Shown here piece after piece: positions 1 through 8,728 of a stretch of DNA of 31,533 bases. Under the pieces are notes generated by a model. The model was given only the letters and a program-made list of their open reading frames with translations. It had not been told where the DNA came from and did no database searches. Numbering within the stretch: the first letter of the stretch is position 1; every line of letters starts with the position of its first letter. The DNA is from a virus: positions 1 to 31,533 of the IMG/VR virus record IMGVR_UViG_3300029998_000087; one strand, written 5' to 3'. The position numbers and the translations under genes are program-made.

Positions 1-2
1 CA

Positions 3-1031
3 CTAATCCCAAAACGGCCATCAATTGAACTAAATGTAGATAATGTAAAAATAAGTAATGGAGATTTTCAAAAGCATGAATTGCAAAAAGCTGTAGACAT
101 TGATTCAATTACTTACGCAGCAATTAAAGAATTTGTAGAATATGGCTATGATCGGCATTGCGGTTTAATCTTTGGAACTGGAATCGACCATTGCGAGCAT
201 CTTTGCGCGGCTGTTCAATCGTTTGGTGAAACTTGCACTTTTATTCATTCTAATCTGCCCACAAAAGAACGGGATAAAAGGCTTTCAGACTTCAAAGCTG
301 GAATCTATAAATACATTGTTTCAAATGGAATTCTAACAACTGGTTTCGACCATGCACCGATTGATATTATCGGCTGCTTCCGTCCAACAATGAGCCCAGG
401 TCTTTGGGTGCAGTTGCTTGGGCGCGGCACCCGGCCCTATACATGGCTTGATCAACAGCAATACATTGCAGGATTCAATTATGTTAAAGAAAATTGTCTT
501 GTTTTGGATTTTGCTGGCAATACTAAAAGGCTTGGTCCAATAAATGATCCTGTTAAGCCTCGCAAGAAAGGGCAGAAAACCGGGGATGCCCCAATTCGTA
601 TTTGCGATGCTTGTGGAACCTACAACCATGCTTCGGCCCGTCATTGCTGTTCTTGTGGGCAAGAATTTGAAATTAGAATCAAAATTTTTGGCGAAGCATC
701 GTCTGACGAATTAATCAAGACTGATTTGCCGGTTGTGGAAACATTTTCTGTAAATCGTGTCATCTATCACAAATACCAAAAAATAGGCTCGCTTCCGATG
801 ATTCGTGCATCATACTATAGTGGGCTGAAAATGTTTACTGAATACGTTTGTATTGAGCATTCAGGCTATCCAGGAACTAAAGCGAAAGAATGGTGGAACA
901 CTAGAACACAAGTTCCATTCCCAAAATCTGTTGATGAAGCATTGCAAACAATTTCTAATCTGAAGTCGCCCAGCAAAATAAATGTGCAGACCAATTGCAA
1001 GTTTCCGAGGATACTTAATTATGAGTATTAA
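3..1031 (+). CDS. SF2 (DEAD/DEAH-type) helicase, C-terminal part; 5' end outside window
   Basis: The frame is open to the left edge, so the ATPase half of the gene lies outside the window; the first in-window start-like codon (TTG at 81) is not the real start. Visible is helicase domain 2: a motif V region (TTGFDHAPID, about residues 86-95 counted from position 81), then motif VI as QLLGRGTRP with its arginine finger. A four-cysteine zinc knuckle follows (CDAC...CCSC, DNA position about 604-660). This is the organisation of phage DEAD/DEAH helicases that unwind DNA during replication or recombination. It is the first gene of a + strand replication block with a probable clamp and a DNA polymerase, which supports a replisome role. 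The tail of about 110 residues after the zinc knuckle is not assigned. One TGCCCACA copy lies at 256 and an inverted copy at 654 inside the zinc-knuckle codons. Confidence 0.9.
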   Translation, partial: LIPKRPSIELNVDNVKISNGDFQKHELQKAVDIDSITYAAIKEFVEYGYDRHCGLIFGTGIDHCEHLCAAVQSFGETCTFIHSNLPTKERDKRLSDFKAGIYKYIVSNGILTTGFDHAPIDIIGCFRPTMSPGLWVQLLGRGTRPYTWLDQQQYIAGFNYVKENCLVLDFAGNTKRLGPINDPVKPRKKGQKTGDAPIRICDACGTYNHASARHCCSCGQEFEIRIKIFGEASSDELIKTDLPVVETFSVNRVIYHKYQKIGSLPMIRASYYSGLKMFTEYVCIEHSGYPGTKAKEWWNTRTQVPFPKSVDEALQTISNLKSPSKINVQTNCKFPRILNYEY

Positions 1032-1242
1032 ACCTAGAAAGTTAACTTATTCTGATATTTGTTTTAACAAAGATAGAATTATTTTTCAGCAAAAAATGAT
1101 TAATAATGACTATTGGCAATGTTGCCAAAATTGTGTGCATATGGATCATGCAACAAATACTTGTAAATTGTTTAAAGCCGTTCCACCTGTTAATGTTATG
1201 GCTGTTGGCTGCGAAAACTGGCAATATGAAATTCCTTTCTAG
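1021..1242 (+). CDS. Small four-cysteine (zinc or Fe-S) phage protein
   Basis: 73 residues. The start is taken at the ATG at 1021, which overlaps the helicase stop by 11 bases and has GAGG about 10 bases upstream; a longer reading from 982 has no better support. The C-terminal half has CQNC, then CKLF, then a last Cys in VGCENW, preceded by an FKAVPP stretch. This Cys pattern recurs in small phage proteins of unknown function placed beside helicase or polymerase genes. It could bind zinc or an iron-sulphur cluster. The role is unknown; its position suggests a helicase or replication accessory. Confidence 0.8.
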   Translation: MSIKPRKLTYSDICFNKDRIIFQQKMINNDYWQCCQNCVHMDHATNTCKLFKAVPPVNVMAVGCENWQYEIPF

Positions 1243-1251
1243 GGAGTAGAA

Positions 1252-1407
1252 ATGGAAATTGTTCATAACAATAATACAAATGTTAGATGTGATGTTTGCG
1301 ATGAAACAGATTATATTTTTATTAGGCTTGCAGGCAAAAATTTTAATATTTACGTTTGTAGGCTATGCGCTAAACAAGCTAATAAAATGATTAAAAAGGC
1401 CGAATAA
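1252..1407 (+). CDS. Zinc-ribbon microprotein (51 aa)
   Basis: A 51-codon gene with a good ribosome site (GGGAG, 1242-1246) and a stop that overlaps the next start as TAATG. It carries two CxxC pairs: CDVC near residue 13 and CRLC near residue 36, separated by about 20 residues. This is the geometry of a treble-clef or zinc-ribbon fold. The C-terminus is lysine-rich (KQANKMIKKAE), which would suit nucleic-acid binding. No specific function is recognisable. Its tight packing between the helicase block and the clamp-like gene supports it being real. Confidence 0.75.
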   Translation: MEIVHNNNTNVRCDVCDETDYIFIRLAGKNFNIYVCRLCAKQANKMIKKAE

Positions 1408-2351
1408 TGCGAAAATCTAAATCGTCCCACTCTGCAACTCTAATTGATGCATTAAAATTTGTCGGTTTATCTGGTGCTGAATATTGTAGCATCGGGCAAG
1501 GCTTTGTTACTGCATATACCGATACAGTTTGTATGGGCCATCCTATTACTGAAGATTTGAACGCAAAAGCGCATATCAAAAGCCTACAGCAAAGCTTGAT
1601 TAAGTCAGAACATGAAACCACAATTACTCAACTTGATTTATCCAGACTTCAAGTTAATAGTGGAGAATTGCAGATTTTTATTAATTGTTCTGAAAAGGTT
1701 GAACAGCCAAAACCTGATTTTGATGGCATTAAAATTAGTAAAGAATTTTTGTTAGGTTTACATGAATTGCTTCCAATTGTTTTGAAAGCAGATTCAAACA
1801 TTTCTGCAAAAACAATTATGACCTTTGGAGAAAGCATTTTTGCAACAAATCGATTTATTTTAGTTGAGCGTTGGCATGGTGCTAATTTGCCGTTTACAAA
1901 TATGAGTCGCAAATTATGTGATCTAATTATCAAGTGCAAAAAAGAAGTGGCTGAATTTTGCAAATCGGATAATTCTGTTACGATTTATTTTAGCGATAGA
2001 TGCTGGATCATGGGCCGCATTTCCCCGGAACTTTGGATCAATCCGTTTGAAATTTTGAATAAGGAATTAGTGCAAAGTAATATTAACGATGAATTGCAAG
2101 AATCCCTGCGCCTTGTCCCAGGCTTCAATGGTAGTAGTCTGGCCTATCAGGTCAATGGACGGCTCCAGAGCGAACCGGCCCAAGGCGCGGGGGCATCCTA
2201 TCCTTGTGGGCAACTACCAGACGGCGGGATCTATGGCGTGAAAGAGTTAAAATATTTGCAAAAATATGGAAAGCAAATTAGCATTATTGGAGATGATATT
2301 TATTTCTTTGGTGATAAAATGCGTGGTGCTATTAGTTCACGGAAAGGATAA
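1407..2351 (+). CDS. Probable phage DNA sliding clamp (beta-clamp-like)
   Basis: 314 residues, starting in a TAATG overlap with the zinc-ribbon gene. The N-terminal half alternates predicted strands (ITQLDLSRLQVNSGELQIF, about residues 74-92), followed by an ATNRFILVERWHG segment near residue 150. I associate that pattern with phage proteins annotated as beta-clamp or DNA polymerase III beta-like. If correct, it would encircle DNA and tether the polymerase encoded two genes downstream. The 62% GC stretch at 2131-2230 encodes a Gly/Ala/Pro-rich segment within an otherwise AT-rich gene and ends near an inverted TGCCCACA copy at 2205. The clamp call rests on remembered family appearance and context, not on catalytic residues; a structure prediction would decide it. 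Confidence 0.55.
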   Translation: MRKSKSSHSATLIDALKFVGLSGAEYCSIGQGFVTAYTDTVCMGHPITEDLNAKAHIKSLQQSLIKSEHETTITQLDLSRLQVNSGELQIFINCSEKVEQPKPDFDGIKISKEFLLGLHELLPIVLKADSNISAKTIMTFGESIFATNRFILVERWHGANLPFTNMSRKLCDLIIKCKKEVAEFCKSDNSVTIYFSDRCWIMGRISPELWINPFEILNKELVQSNINDELQESLRLVPGFNGSSLAYQVNGRLQSEPAQGAGASYPCGQLPDGGIYGVKELKYLQKYGKQISIIGDDIYFFGDKMRGAISSRKG

Positions 2352-2355
2352 TAAA

Positions 2356-2589
2356 ATGATAGAAATTCAAAATAAAAATACAGATATGTGGTATACAAAA
2401 TCAGATTATTCTCCAAGTTATTTAGTTAGAATAAATATTGACAAAATTGAATTATTAGGTATTCAAGACATATGGCCGGGATATGAAGGAGCAAAAGAAA
2501 TAAAAATAGAACAACATCATATTGATTATATACAAAGTGAAAAAATAAATTTATTGATTAAATATTATGAAATGGAAGGGGAAAAATAA
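2356..2589 (+). CDS. Hypothetical protein (77 aa)
   Basis: The start is placed at ATG 2356 because AAAGGATAATAA precedes it and the previous gene ends at 2351; an upstream in-frame ATG at 2266 would overlap the clamp-like gene by 86 bases and is less likely. The product is 77 residues, Ile/Lys/Glu-rich and probably soluble, with no cysteine motif or membrane segment. Its stop shares a base with the polymerase start (TAATG at 2587-2591), so it is probably translationally coupled to the polymerase. I do not recognise the family. Confidence 0.7.
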   Translation: MIEIQNKNTDMWYTKSDYSPSYLVRINIDKIELLGIQDIWPGYEGAKEIKIEQHHIDYIQSEKINLLIKYYEMEGEK

Positions 2590-4529
2590 TGTTTTTCTCA
2601 GAATCAGAGCCAATATCAAAGAAAAGGCAACCGACTAAAGTTGATCGGTCTTTTTCTATGTCTGAATTTAAGCCTTTTGATTTATTTTCTGATCAGGAGT
2701 TGTTAGATGCTAGTCACTCAACCCTTATTTTTGATATTGAATGTTATTCTAATTACTTTCTTATTTTCTTTAAGTGTGTGGATACTAAAAATGTATGTTA
2801 CATGGAAATGTCTCCAGACTCCAAAATTGATTATAAAAAATTGGAATGGATATTGTGGAATTTTCTACTGGTTGGGTTTAATTCGAGTAATTATGATATC
2901 CCTATGTTGCTTTTGTGTCTTAAAGGTCTTTCTACTTTAGAATTAAAGAGAGTAAGTGACAGAATTATTAAAGAAGAACTGCGAATTCGTCAAATCGAAC
3001 AAGAATTTAATATAAAAATGCCCACAAAGATTAATCACATTGATTTGATTGAAGTGGCCCCGTTAAAAGCTAGTTTGAAAACATACGCTGGACGTGTGCA
3101 TTGCCCTAAAATGCAAGATTTGCCATTTGATCCTAATCAGATTTTAACCAGAGACGAAGCAACAGCTATTTTGCATTATTGTGAAAACGACTGTGACAAT
3201 ACAGCAATTTTGTTTAATGAATTGCAGGATCAAATTAAACTTAGATATGTAATGTCTGATCAATATGGAATTGACCTACGCTCGAAAAGTGATGCTCAGA
3301 TTGCAGAACATGTATTAGCTTCCGAAGTTGCAAAGATTAATGGATTCTGGCCAAGGCGTCCGGCCATCCTTGACGGGCAGACCTACCGGTATCAGGTTCC
3401 GGCGTTCCTGGCGCTTGCTGGCCCCCAGGCCCAGGCCGTTTTGGCAGTCATCGAGGCTACCGATTTTCGGATTGGAGCCAATGGCGCTGTTGAGTTGCCA
3501 GATGAGTTAGATAATTTAAAAGTTAAAATCGCAAAAGGTATTTACAGATTAGGCATTGGTGGTTTGCATTCGTCGGAAGAAAAAACTTGTCACAAAGCCG
3601 ATGATAATTTTATGTTACTTGACCGGGATGTTGCAAGCTATTATCCTAGTATTATTTTGAACTTGGGTTTATACCCTAAGCAAATGGGCGAACCGTTTTT
3701 GGATGTTTACAAAACTTTGGTCGATCGACGATTGAAAGCAAAGCATAATGGAAATAAAAAAGAAGCTGATTCTTTAAAAATCGTAATCAATGGAAGTTTC
3801 GGCAAGCTTGGTTCAAAATATAGTTGCCTGTATGCGCCCGATCTTTTGTTACAAGTTACCATTACTGGTCAATTGGCTTTGCTTATGCTAATTGAATACA
3901 TCGAAATGGTTGGAATTCAAGTTATCTCTGCCAATACAGATGGAATTATCATCAAATGCCCTACAGAACGATACGATGAACTTAACAAAATTATCGAATG
4001 GTGGGAACATGAAACTCAATTTATCACAGAAGAAACTCGATACAAAGCTGTTTATTCTAGAGATATTAATAATTATATTGCAATTAAAGAAGATGGCAAA
4101 GCGAAAGTTAAGGGTTGCTACTCTGAAAAAGGTTCTGCATTAAATAGTGCATTGAGTAAAAATCCTGAAAACATTATATGCAATGATGCTGTAATTGCAA
4201 AATTGACAGAAAATATCGATATTGAAGAAACTGTCAGAAATTGCAAAGACATGCGAAAATTTGTAACTGTGCGAAATGTTAAGGGAGGTGCCCACAAGAA
4301 TGGCAAATATTTAGGCAAGGTTGTAAGATTTTACATTGCTAAAAATGAACCTGGAACGATAAATTATGTGTTAACTGGAAATAAAGTTCCTAATAGCGAT
4401 GGAGCTAAATCCATGATGGATTTAGCTCCAATACCTAATGATTTAGATTTTGATTATTATATTAAATGCGCTGAAAATATTTTGTATGACATTGGATATT
4501 ATAAACCTAAACAAATTGGTTTATTTTAA
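2589..4529 (+). CDS. Family B DNA polymerase with 3'-5' exonuclease
   Basis: 646 residues. The exonuclease domain shows ExoI as FDIE (D49, E51), ExoII as GFNSSNYD (N98, D103) and ExoIII as YCEND (Y197, D201), so proofreading should be active. The polymerase domain has motif A as DVASYYPS (D347), motif B as KIVINGSFG (K397, N401) and motif C as ANTDG (D451). Motif C therefore has Asn where family B enzymes usually have the first Asp of DTD. At 646 residues it is compact, with no obvious TPR2 insertion or terminal-protein partner nearby. This is presumably the phage replicative polymerase, acting with the helicase and clamp-like protein encoded upstream. A GC-rich island (67% at 3351-3450) codes for the segment between the exonuclease and motif A. 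The stop codon overlaps the stop of the converging tailspike gene. Confidence 0.95.
   Translation: MFFSESEPISKKRQPTKVDRSFSMSEFKPFDLFSDQELLDASHSTLIFDIECYSNYFLIFFKCVDTKNVCYMEMSPDSKIDYKKLEWILWNFLLVGFNSSNYDIPMLLLCLKGLSTLELKRVSDRIIKEELRIRQIEQEFNIKMPTKINHIDLIEVAPLKASLKTYAGRVHCPKMQDLPFDPNQILTRDEATAILHYCENDCDNTAILFNELQDQIKLRYVMSDQYGIDLRSKSDAQIAEHVLASEVAKINGFWPRRPAILDGQTYRYQVPAFLALAGPQAQAVLAVIEATDFRIGANGAVELPDELDNLKVKIAKGIYRLGIGGLHSSEEKTCHKADDNFMLLDRDVASYYPSIILNLGLYPKQMGEPFLDVYKTLVDRRLKAKHNGNKKEADSLKIVINGSFGKLGSKYSCLYAPDLLLQVTITGQLALLMLIEYIEMVGIQVISANTDGIIIKCPTERYDELNKIIEWWEHETQFITEETRYKAVYSRDINNYIAIKEDGKAKVKGCYSEKGSALNSALSKNPENIICNDAVIAKLTENIDIEETVRNCKDMRKFVTVRNVKGGAHKNGKYLGKVVRFYIAKNEPGTINYVLTGNKVPNSDGAKSMMDLAPIPNDLDFDYYIKCAENILYDIGYYKPKQIGLF
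4400..4430. other. Perfect 13-bp inverted repeat inside the polymerase gene
   Basis: The arms 4400-4412 and 4418-4430 are exact complements around a 5-nt loop (ATGAT). The repeat sits in the last 130 bases of the polymerase gene, just before the two operons converge. Neither strand shows a T-tract after it, so it is not a classical intrinsic terminator. It could slow or process either transcript, or protect a 3' end. Confidence 0.7.
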
Positions 4530-6148
4530 TTTGAAGAAACAACAAAAGCATAAACATTACCTGCTGTCGGTGTTCCTAACAGGGAAAAAGTCCAATCTGT
4601 TATTGTTGATGTAGAACTGCCTAAGGGCATAATGGAAGATGCGGAATTTCCTCCTTCTGGCGTGCATTGAACAACTGGTGCAGCTAACCAAGGGCCGTCA
4701 ACAAATGTATATTTTACAACAGGATTTGCTGCCGGAGATGTTCCGCAAGTAATAATAAATTTAAGTTTTCCATCACTACCTTTGATGCTTCCAATGCTAG
4801 CACCAGTTCCCCAATTTGTCAAAGTAAATGCTGCTGAAGTTGGAAGAGTTCCTTTATTCTGATAGCGTCGTCCGCTAATACCATAATCGTTATCATTTAA
4901 CGTAGTCGAATTACTAAATGTTCCAATTGGAGAAATATTTTCAGGTCTGCCTAATGTTACTTGATTAGATTGTCCAGTAATGTATAGTGCATAATTTGTA
5001 TTTGCAATATCGATAAAAAGTTCAGCATTATTTCTAGCACCTGATTCAGCATAAGCGTAGCATCCAGTTGCAGCGCTATTACCAGCAATTCGTCCCTTAA
5101 AGAAATTAGCAAAACCTGACGAATTAATAGCAGAAAGACCTGAAGTTGCCCCCCAATTATTGATAGTAAAATCAGTGAAGAAATTTCCTTCAGTTCCTTG
5201 ATTATTAATTGGTTGTGAAACATTAGAAATTAAAAATCTGGAAAAATGACATTGCGAAATGATAGCAGAACCGCCAATTTGCAAATCAATTCCTTTTTGT
5301 CCAGCCACGATAGTGTCTGCAATAATTGCAAAATCGTCAAAAACATTATCAAGAGCACTGCCGTAAGTATCATTGGCTAAAATAGTTATTGCTGTTGCAG
5401 ACGAACCTGCGTTAGGCATTCTAATTTGCATACCCTTGATGCCAGCTAAGCTTGAAGCAACATTTCCCGAAGATTGCATTAAAAATAATGTTCCGTTATG
5501 TGTAAAAATGCAAATTGTTGCATCTCTTCCATTACCAATTAATTCAACTTTACTTGGAATTGTAAATGTTTGATTAAACGTCCAAACTCCTGTAGGAAAA
5601 TGAATTGAAGCCCCTTTCCCTCCACTTAAATCTAAAGCTGCCAAGGCCAAATTTAAAGCATTTGAATTTGATGTTGCACTCCCCCCGCTAACGGCGCCAA
5701 AATCAGTGATACTTAAAGAATCGGAAAGTTTTGTGTTTAAATTTCTTCCAATACTTCCAGTAAATGGGGAAATATGGCCAACTAAACTTGTTCCTAAATT
5801 TAAAGAATTTGATAGTAAATCGCTATCCAAAACTGCATGATAAATAATCCAATTTCCAGACGCTAAATCAGTTGCAAATGTTCCAGAAATATGTGGATTT
5901 TTACAAAGATAATTAATGCTATTTTGTTTAACTAAATCATTTCTAATAAATTGCGTTGCTGTTATCCAATTTCCTTTAATATTTGGGGCTGACGCAATAG
6001 CTTGAATTTCAGCAACTAAACTAGGCAAAGTTTCTACCTGAGTAACACCGTCTGAAGTTAAATAGGTTCCTAAAGTGTTTAAAAAAGTATTAAATCTAAC
6101 TTCATTTTCTTGAAACCTATTTACAGCATCTTGACCTGGAATTGGCAT
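4526..6148 (-). CDS. Tailspike / receptor-binding protein with pectate-lyase-like beta-helix
   Basis: 540 residues, preceded by AAGGAG and the last gene of the late operon. The N-terminal ~135 residues form a short helical virion-attachment part and a small domain with two tryptophan-containing repeats (KGNWITATQF and SGNWIIYHAV). From about residue 148 the sequence ITDFGAVSGGSATSNSNAL introduces a right-handed beta-helix typical of the Pectate_lyase_3 group, with repeated Gly/Asn/Ile coils to about residue 420. The C-terminal ~120 residues are beta-rich and end in a hydrophobic strand, probably a trimerisation or carbohydrate-binding domain. Such proteins bind, and often cleave, surface polysaccharide. 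The substrate cannot be read from the sequence, and depolymerase activity is an inference. Confidence 0.85.
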   Translation of the reverse strand: MPIPGQDAVNRFQENEVRFNTFLNTLGTYLTSDGVTQVETLPSLVAEIQAIASAPNIKGNWITATQFIRNDLVKQNSINYLCKNPHISGTFATDLASGNWIIYHAVLDSDLLSNSLNLGTSLVGHISPFTGSIGRNLNTKLSDSLSITDFGAVSGGSATSNSNALNLALAALDLSGGKGASIHFPTGVWTFNQTFTIPSKVELIGNGRDATICIFTHNGTLFLMQSSGNVASSLAGIKGMQIRMPNAGSSATAITILANDTYGSALDNVFDDFAIIADTIVAGQKGIDLQIGGSAIISQCHFSRFLISNVSQPINNQGTEGNFFTDFTINNWGATSGLSAINSSGFANFFKGRIAGNSAATGCYAYAESGARNNAELFIDIANTNYALYITGQSNQVTLGRPENISPIGTFSNSTTLNDNDYGISGRRYQNKGTLPTSAAFTLTNWGTGASIGSIKGSDGKLKFIITCGTSPAANPVVKYTFVDGPWLAAPVVQCTPEGGNSASSIMPLGSSTSTITDWTFSLLGTPTAGNVYAFVVSSN

Positions 6149-6157
6149 TTTTTCTCC

Positions 6158-8728
6158 TTAGGAAATTATACCGTTAATATAATCTTTATCGTTTTGATAA
6201 TATCGTTCATCGTAATTTGTTGCTTTAAGTGTCGATGTTAATACTCCTTTAGGTGTTTTTTCGGTTACAATAAAAGCCATTGTTCGCGTATCAGTATTTG
6301 ATGTAACAATAAATGTTGTTTTTGCAAATCTATCATAATCTGTAACTAATGGTAAATTTGGTGCTGAATTTAGAATAATTTTATTTTTAACTGAAGTTTT
6401 TGTAATAGGAATAGAATTTGTTGTCCCATCGTAATATTGTAAAAATATTGTATAAGAAATTTCATCTAATAAATCTAAATCTTGTGATAAATACAGTTCT
6501 AAACCGTTTTGTTCAATTATTTCGCCTTCAAAACTTCCTGATCTAGTTCCATCAGATACTAAAATTCTATCACTAATTAAACATACGTTAGCTTCTTGGG
6601 TAGCTTCAAATTCAACATCCATAGTTTGATATTTAATTTTGTTATATAAACGATGTGCATTAAAATAAGCTTGCTGATAGTTTCTAACACCTTTAGATTC
6701 AATTGATTTAGCGTTAGTTGCGCTTTGATCAGACGGTAAATAAATATTTATTGTAGACTCATCCTCAGGATTAATGTATTGATATTCTACTCCATCATTA
6801 TCATCAATATTACCAAAACTAACAGTTCTGGTTTCAGTTCCGGGTATTTTATTTCTATGATTGAAAAGAATTGTTGAGGCATCATTTAAACGTTCAAAAG
6901 CAATTTTTATTAAATTTCCCCTTCTATATCCAATACAATTTATTGAATCACAAATAGTTGAAATAATGTCTTCAAAAGATAAATCTGATGCATCGAAAGT
7001 ATAACAAAATTCAGCAACTTTTGAAGTTCCAAAATAAGATTTTATTGCTTGAACTGTGTCATAAATTCCAATTAAATCAATTTCATTTTGTAATCTATTT
7101 CCGATTTTTGAATCGGTGCATACTGATAAAAGAATGTCAGCAACATCATTGCTAGCAATACCGGGATCATTCATATTTCCGCTAAAAATAACACCATTTG
7201 CCCATAATTCAGGTTGTTTTTTAATAACAAGCATATTTAATTTACGTTCACTAACAGATAAAGCCGATGCAGTGCCCACAGAAAGCGACTGAACAGTAGT
7301 TATATTTCCAAAATCAGTTTTATTAACAGGTGCAAAAGAATACATGTCACGCCACTTAACATCTTCGGTTATTGTATATCCAGATACCACTGTTTTTGCA
7401 GTTAATCTTTTTGCTTCAACTTTGAATTTGTGGCCCGCAATCATACCAACTTCAATAGTTAAACCGCATACCAAATTAGCGTTTCTATTCCATCTTATTG
7501 TATTTGCTAAAAAACTAGGTGAAGCAATTGGATTGTAATTATCATCTACTGGAGTAACTCTTAATTCAATAACAACAGGAAAATCAATTCTATTAGAGCC
7601 GTTATCCCCATAAATACCTTGTTCAGCAACGAAATTGCAACAAATAGAAGTTATATCTTTTCTTTCTGTATAAAAAGGGCCAGTCCAGTCATGAGAATCG
7701 GATTCGATTGAACCGCTAATTAATGGAGTATCTAAATTAGCTGTAATCCATTTTCCCCAATCCACACTAACTGTTGATGGACTACTAACTACAATATACA
7801 ATTCACTAACTTCAGTAATCGTATAGGTTCCATTTAAATTATAAGATTGATTATTAATTGTATTGGGCGCCGTCATACCTGAATTAGTAAACGTCGTTCC
7901 TGTAATAATTGCAGAGTCGCCTACGTTAAAATAATCTCTAAAATCATAACCTGCCCCACTTTGAATTGAAATTTTACCTGTTTTGCCAAAAATTAAAGTA
8001 GTATCTGAAACAATATACAATTTTCCTTCGGGTGGCAAAGTCTGGCCATTTACTGAAGAGTATCTAATGACCGTTTTAATTGGAATTGATATTGGATCTC
8101 CGATTGTTTTAATAGGTGATCCTGAATTAGGAGAAGTTTCCGGCCAATAAATACCTAGCGCAGCATTTTGAATTTGAGAAAGTAGCGTGGTATCTTCACG
8201 AATATCTGAAATAGCGAATTTTCCACGTCCAATGCACATATAAGAATGTTCATATTCAATATTATTTTTATAAAATTTATAAGGCAAAGCTAATAATGTT
8301 GGAATGCTTCTAACAGTTCCGTATATATCTTCAATTCGCCCATTTACTCTAGCTTTATTTGTTCTATCAGATAAAGAATTATTTGATGAACTAGCAGTTT
8401 CATTTGTTGTCGGAATTACTGCTTTTTTCTGAAATAAAATATAAACAGCTAAAGTAATGATTGCTAATATAACAGAAATAATTGTGATAGCTTCGCCAGG
8501 AAAAACAACAATATAAAAAGGGCCTTCTAGTTTAGATAACGTTTCAATATCTTTTTCATTTGCTGGTGTTACATCAAACGTTGCGACTACATTTCTATTA
8601 TAAATTCTAGCATTTTGTGGCCAAACTTTATAATACTGCATAATAAATTCTAAAATATCTTCAGTTTCAAACTGTTTCCAAGTTTGATCATCCAGTGGAT
8701 TTTCAATTACATTAACTGTTTTTGACAT
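6158..8728 (-). CDS. Tail tip / host specificity protein (lambda J-like)
   Basis: 856 residues. The N-terminus has a hydrophobic segment (about residues 82-100, after FPGEAI), as in lambda J-like central tail tip proteins. The middle contains the domain that forms the tail tip ring, and the C-terminal third has fibronectin-like beta-rich repeats (about residues 740-850). It starts 17 bases inside the NlpC/P60 gene and precedes the tailspike, the usual order of tail-tip modules. It closes the distal end of the tail tube and helps dock the tailspike. Sequence divergence from lambda J is large; the assignment rests on length, the N-terminal hydrophobic segment and context. Confidence 0.8.
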   Translation of the reverse strand: MSKTVNVIENPLDDQTWKQFETEDILEFIMQYYKVWPQNARIYNRNVVATFDVTPANEKDIETLSKLEGPFYIVVFPGEAITIISVILAIITLAVYILFQKKAVIPTTNETASSSNNSLSDRTNKARVNGRIEDIYGTVRSIPTLLALPYKFYKNNIEYEHSYMCIGRGKFAISDIREDTTLLSQIQNAALGIYWPETSPNSGSPIKTIGDPISIPIKTVIRYSSVNGQTLPPEGKLYIVSDTTLIFGKTGKISIQSGAGYDFRDYFNVGDSAIITGTTFTNSGMTAPNTINNQSYNLNGTYTITEVSELYIVVSSPSTVSVDWGKWITANLDTPLISGSIESDSHDWTGPFYTERKDITSICCNFVAEQGIYGDNGSNRIDFPVVIELRVTPVDDNYNPIASPSFLANTIRWNRNANLVCGLTIEVGMIAGHKFKVEAKRLTAKTVVSGYTITEDVKWRDMYSFAPVNKTDFGNITTVQSLSVGTASALSVSERKLNMLVIKKQPELWANGVIFSGNMNDPGIASNDVADILLSVCTDSKIGNRLQNEIDLIGIYDTVQAIKSYFGTSKVAEFCYTFDASDLSFEDIISTICDSINCIGYRRGNLIKIAFERLNDASTILFNHRNKIPGTETRTVSFGNIDDNDGVEYQYINPEDESTINIYLPSDQSATNAKSIESKGVRNYQQAYFNAHRLYNKIKYQTMDVEFEATQEANVCLISDRILVSDGTRSGSFEGEIIEQNGLELYLSQDLDLLDEISYTIFLQYYDGTTNSIPITKTSVKNKIILNSAPNLPLVTDYDRFAKTTFIVTSNTDTRTMAFIVTEKTPKGVLTSTLKATNYDERYYQNDKDYINGIIS

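Noticed and set aside
2438-2465. TTGACA-N16-TATTCA on the + strand
   Set aside because: The -10 box matches only three of six bases and lies inside a coding region downstream of an already transcribed operon.
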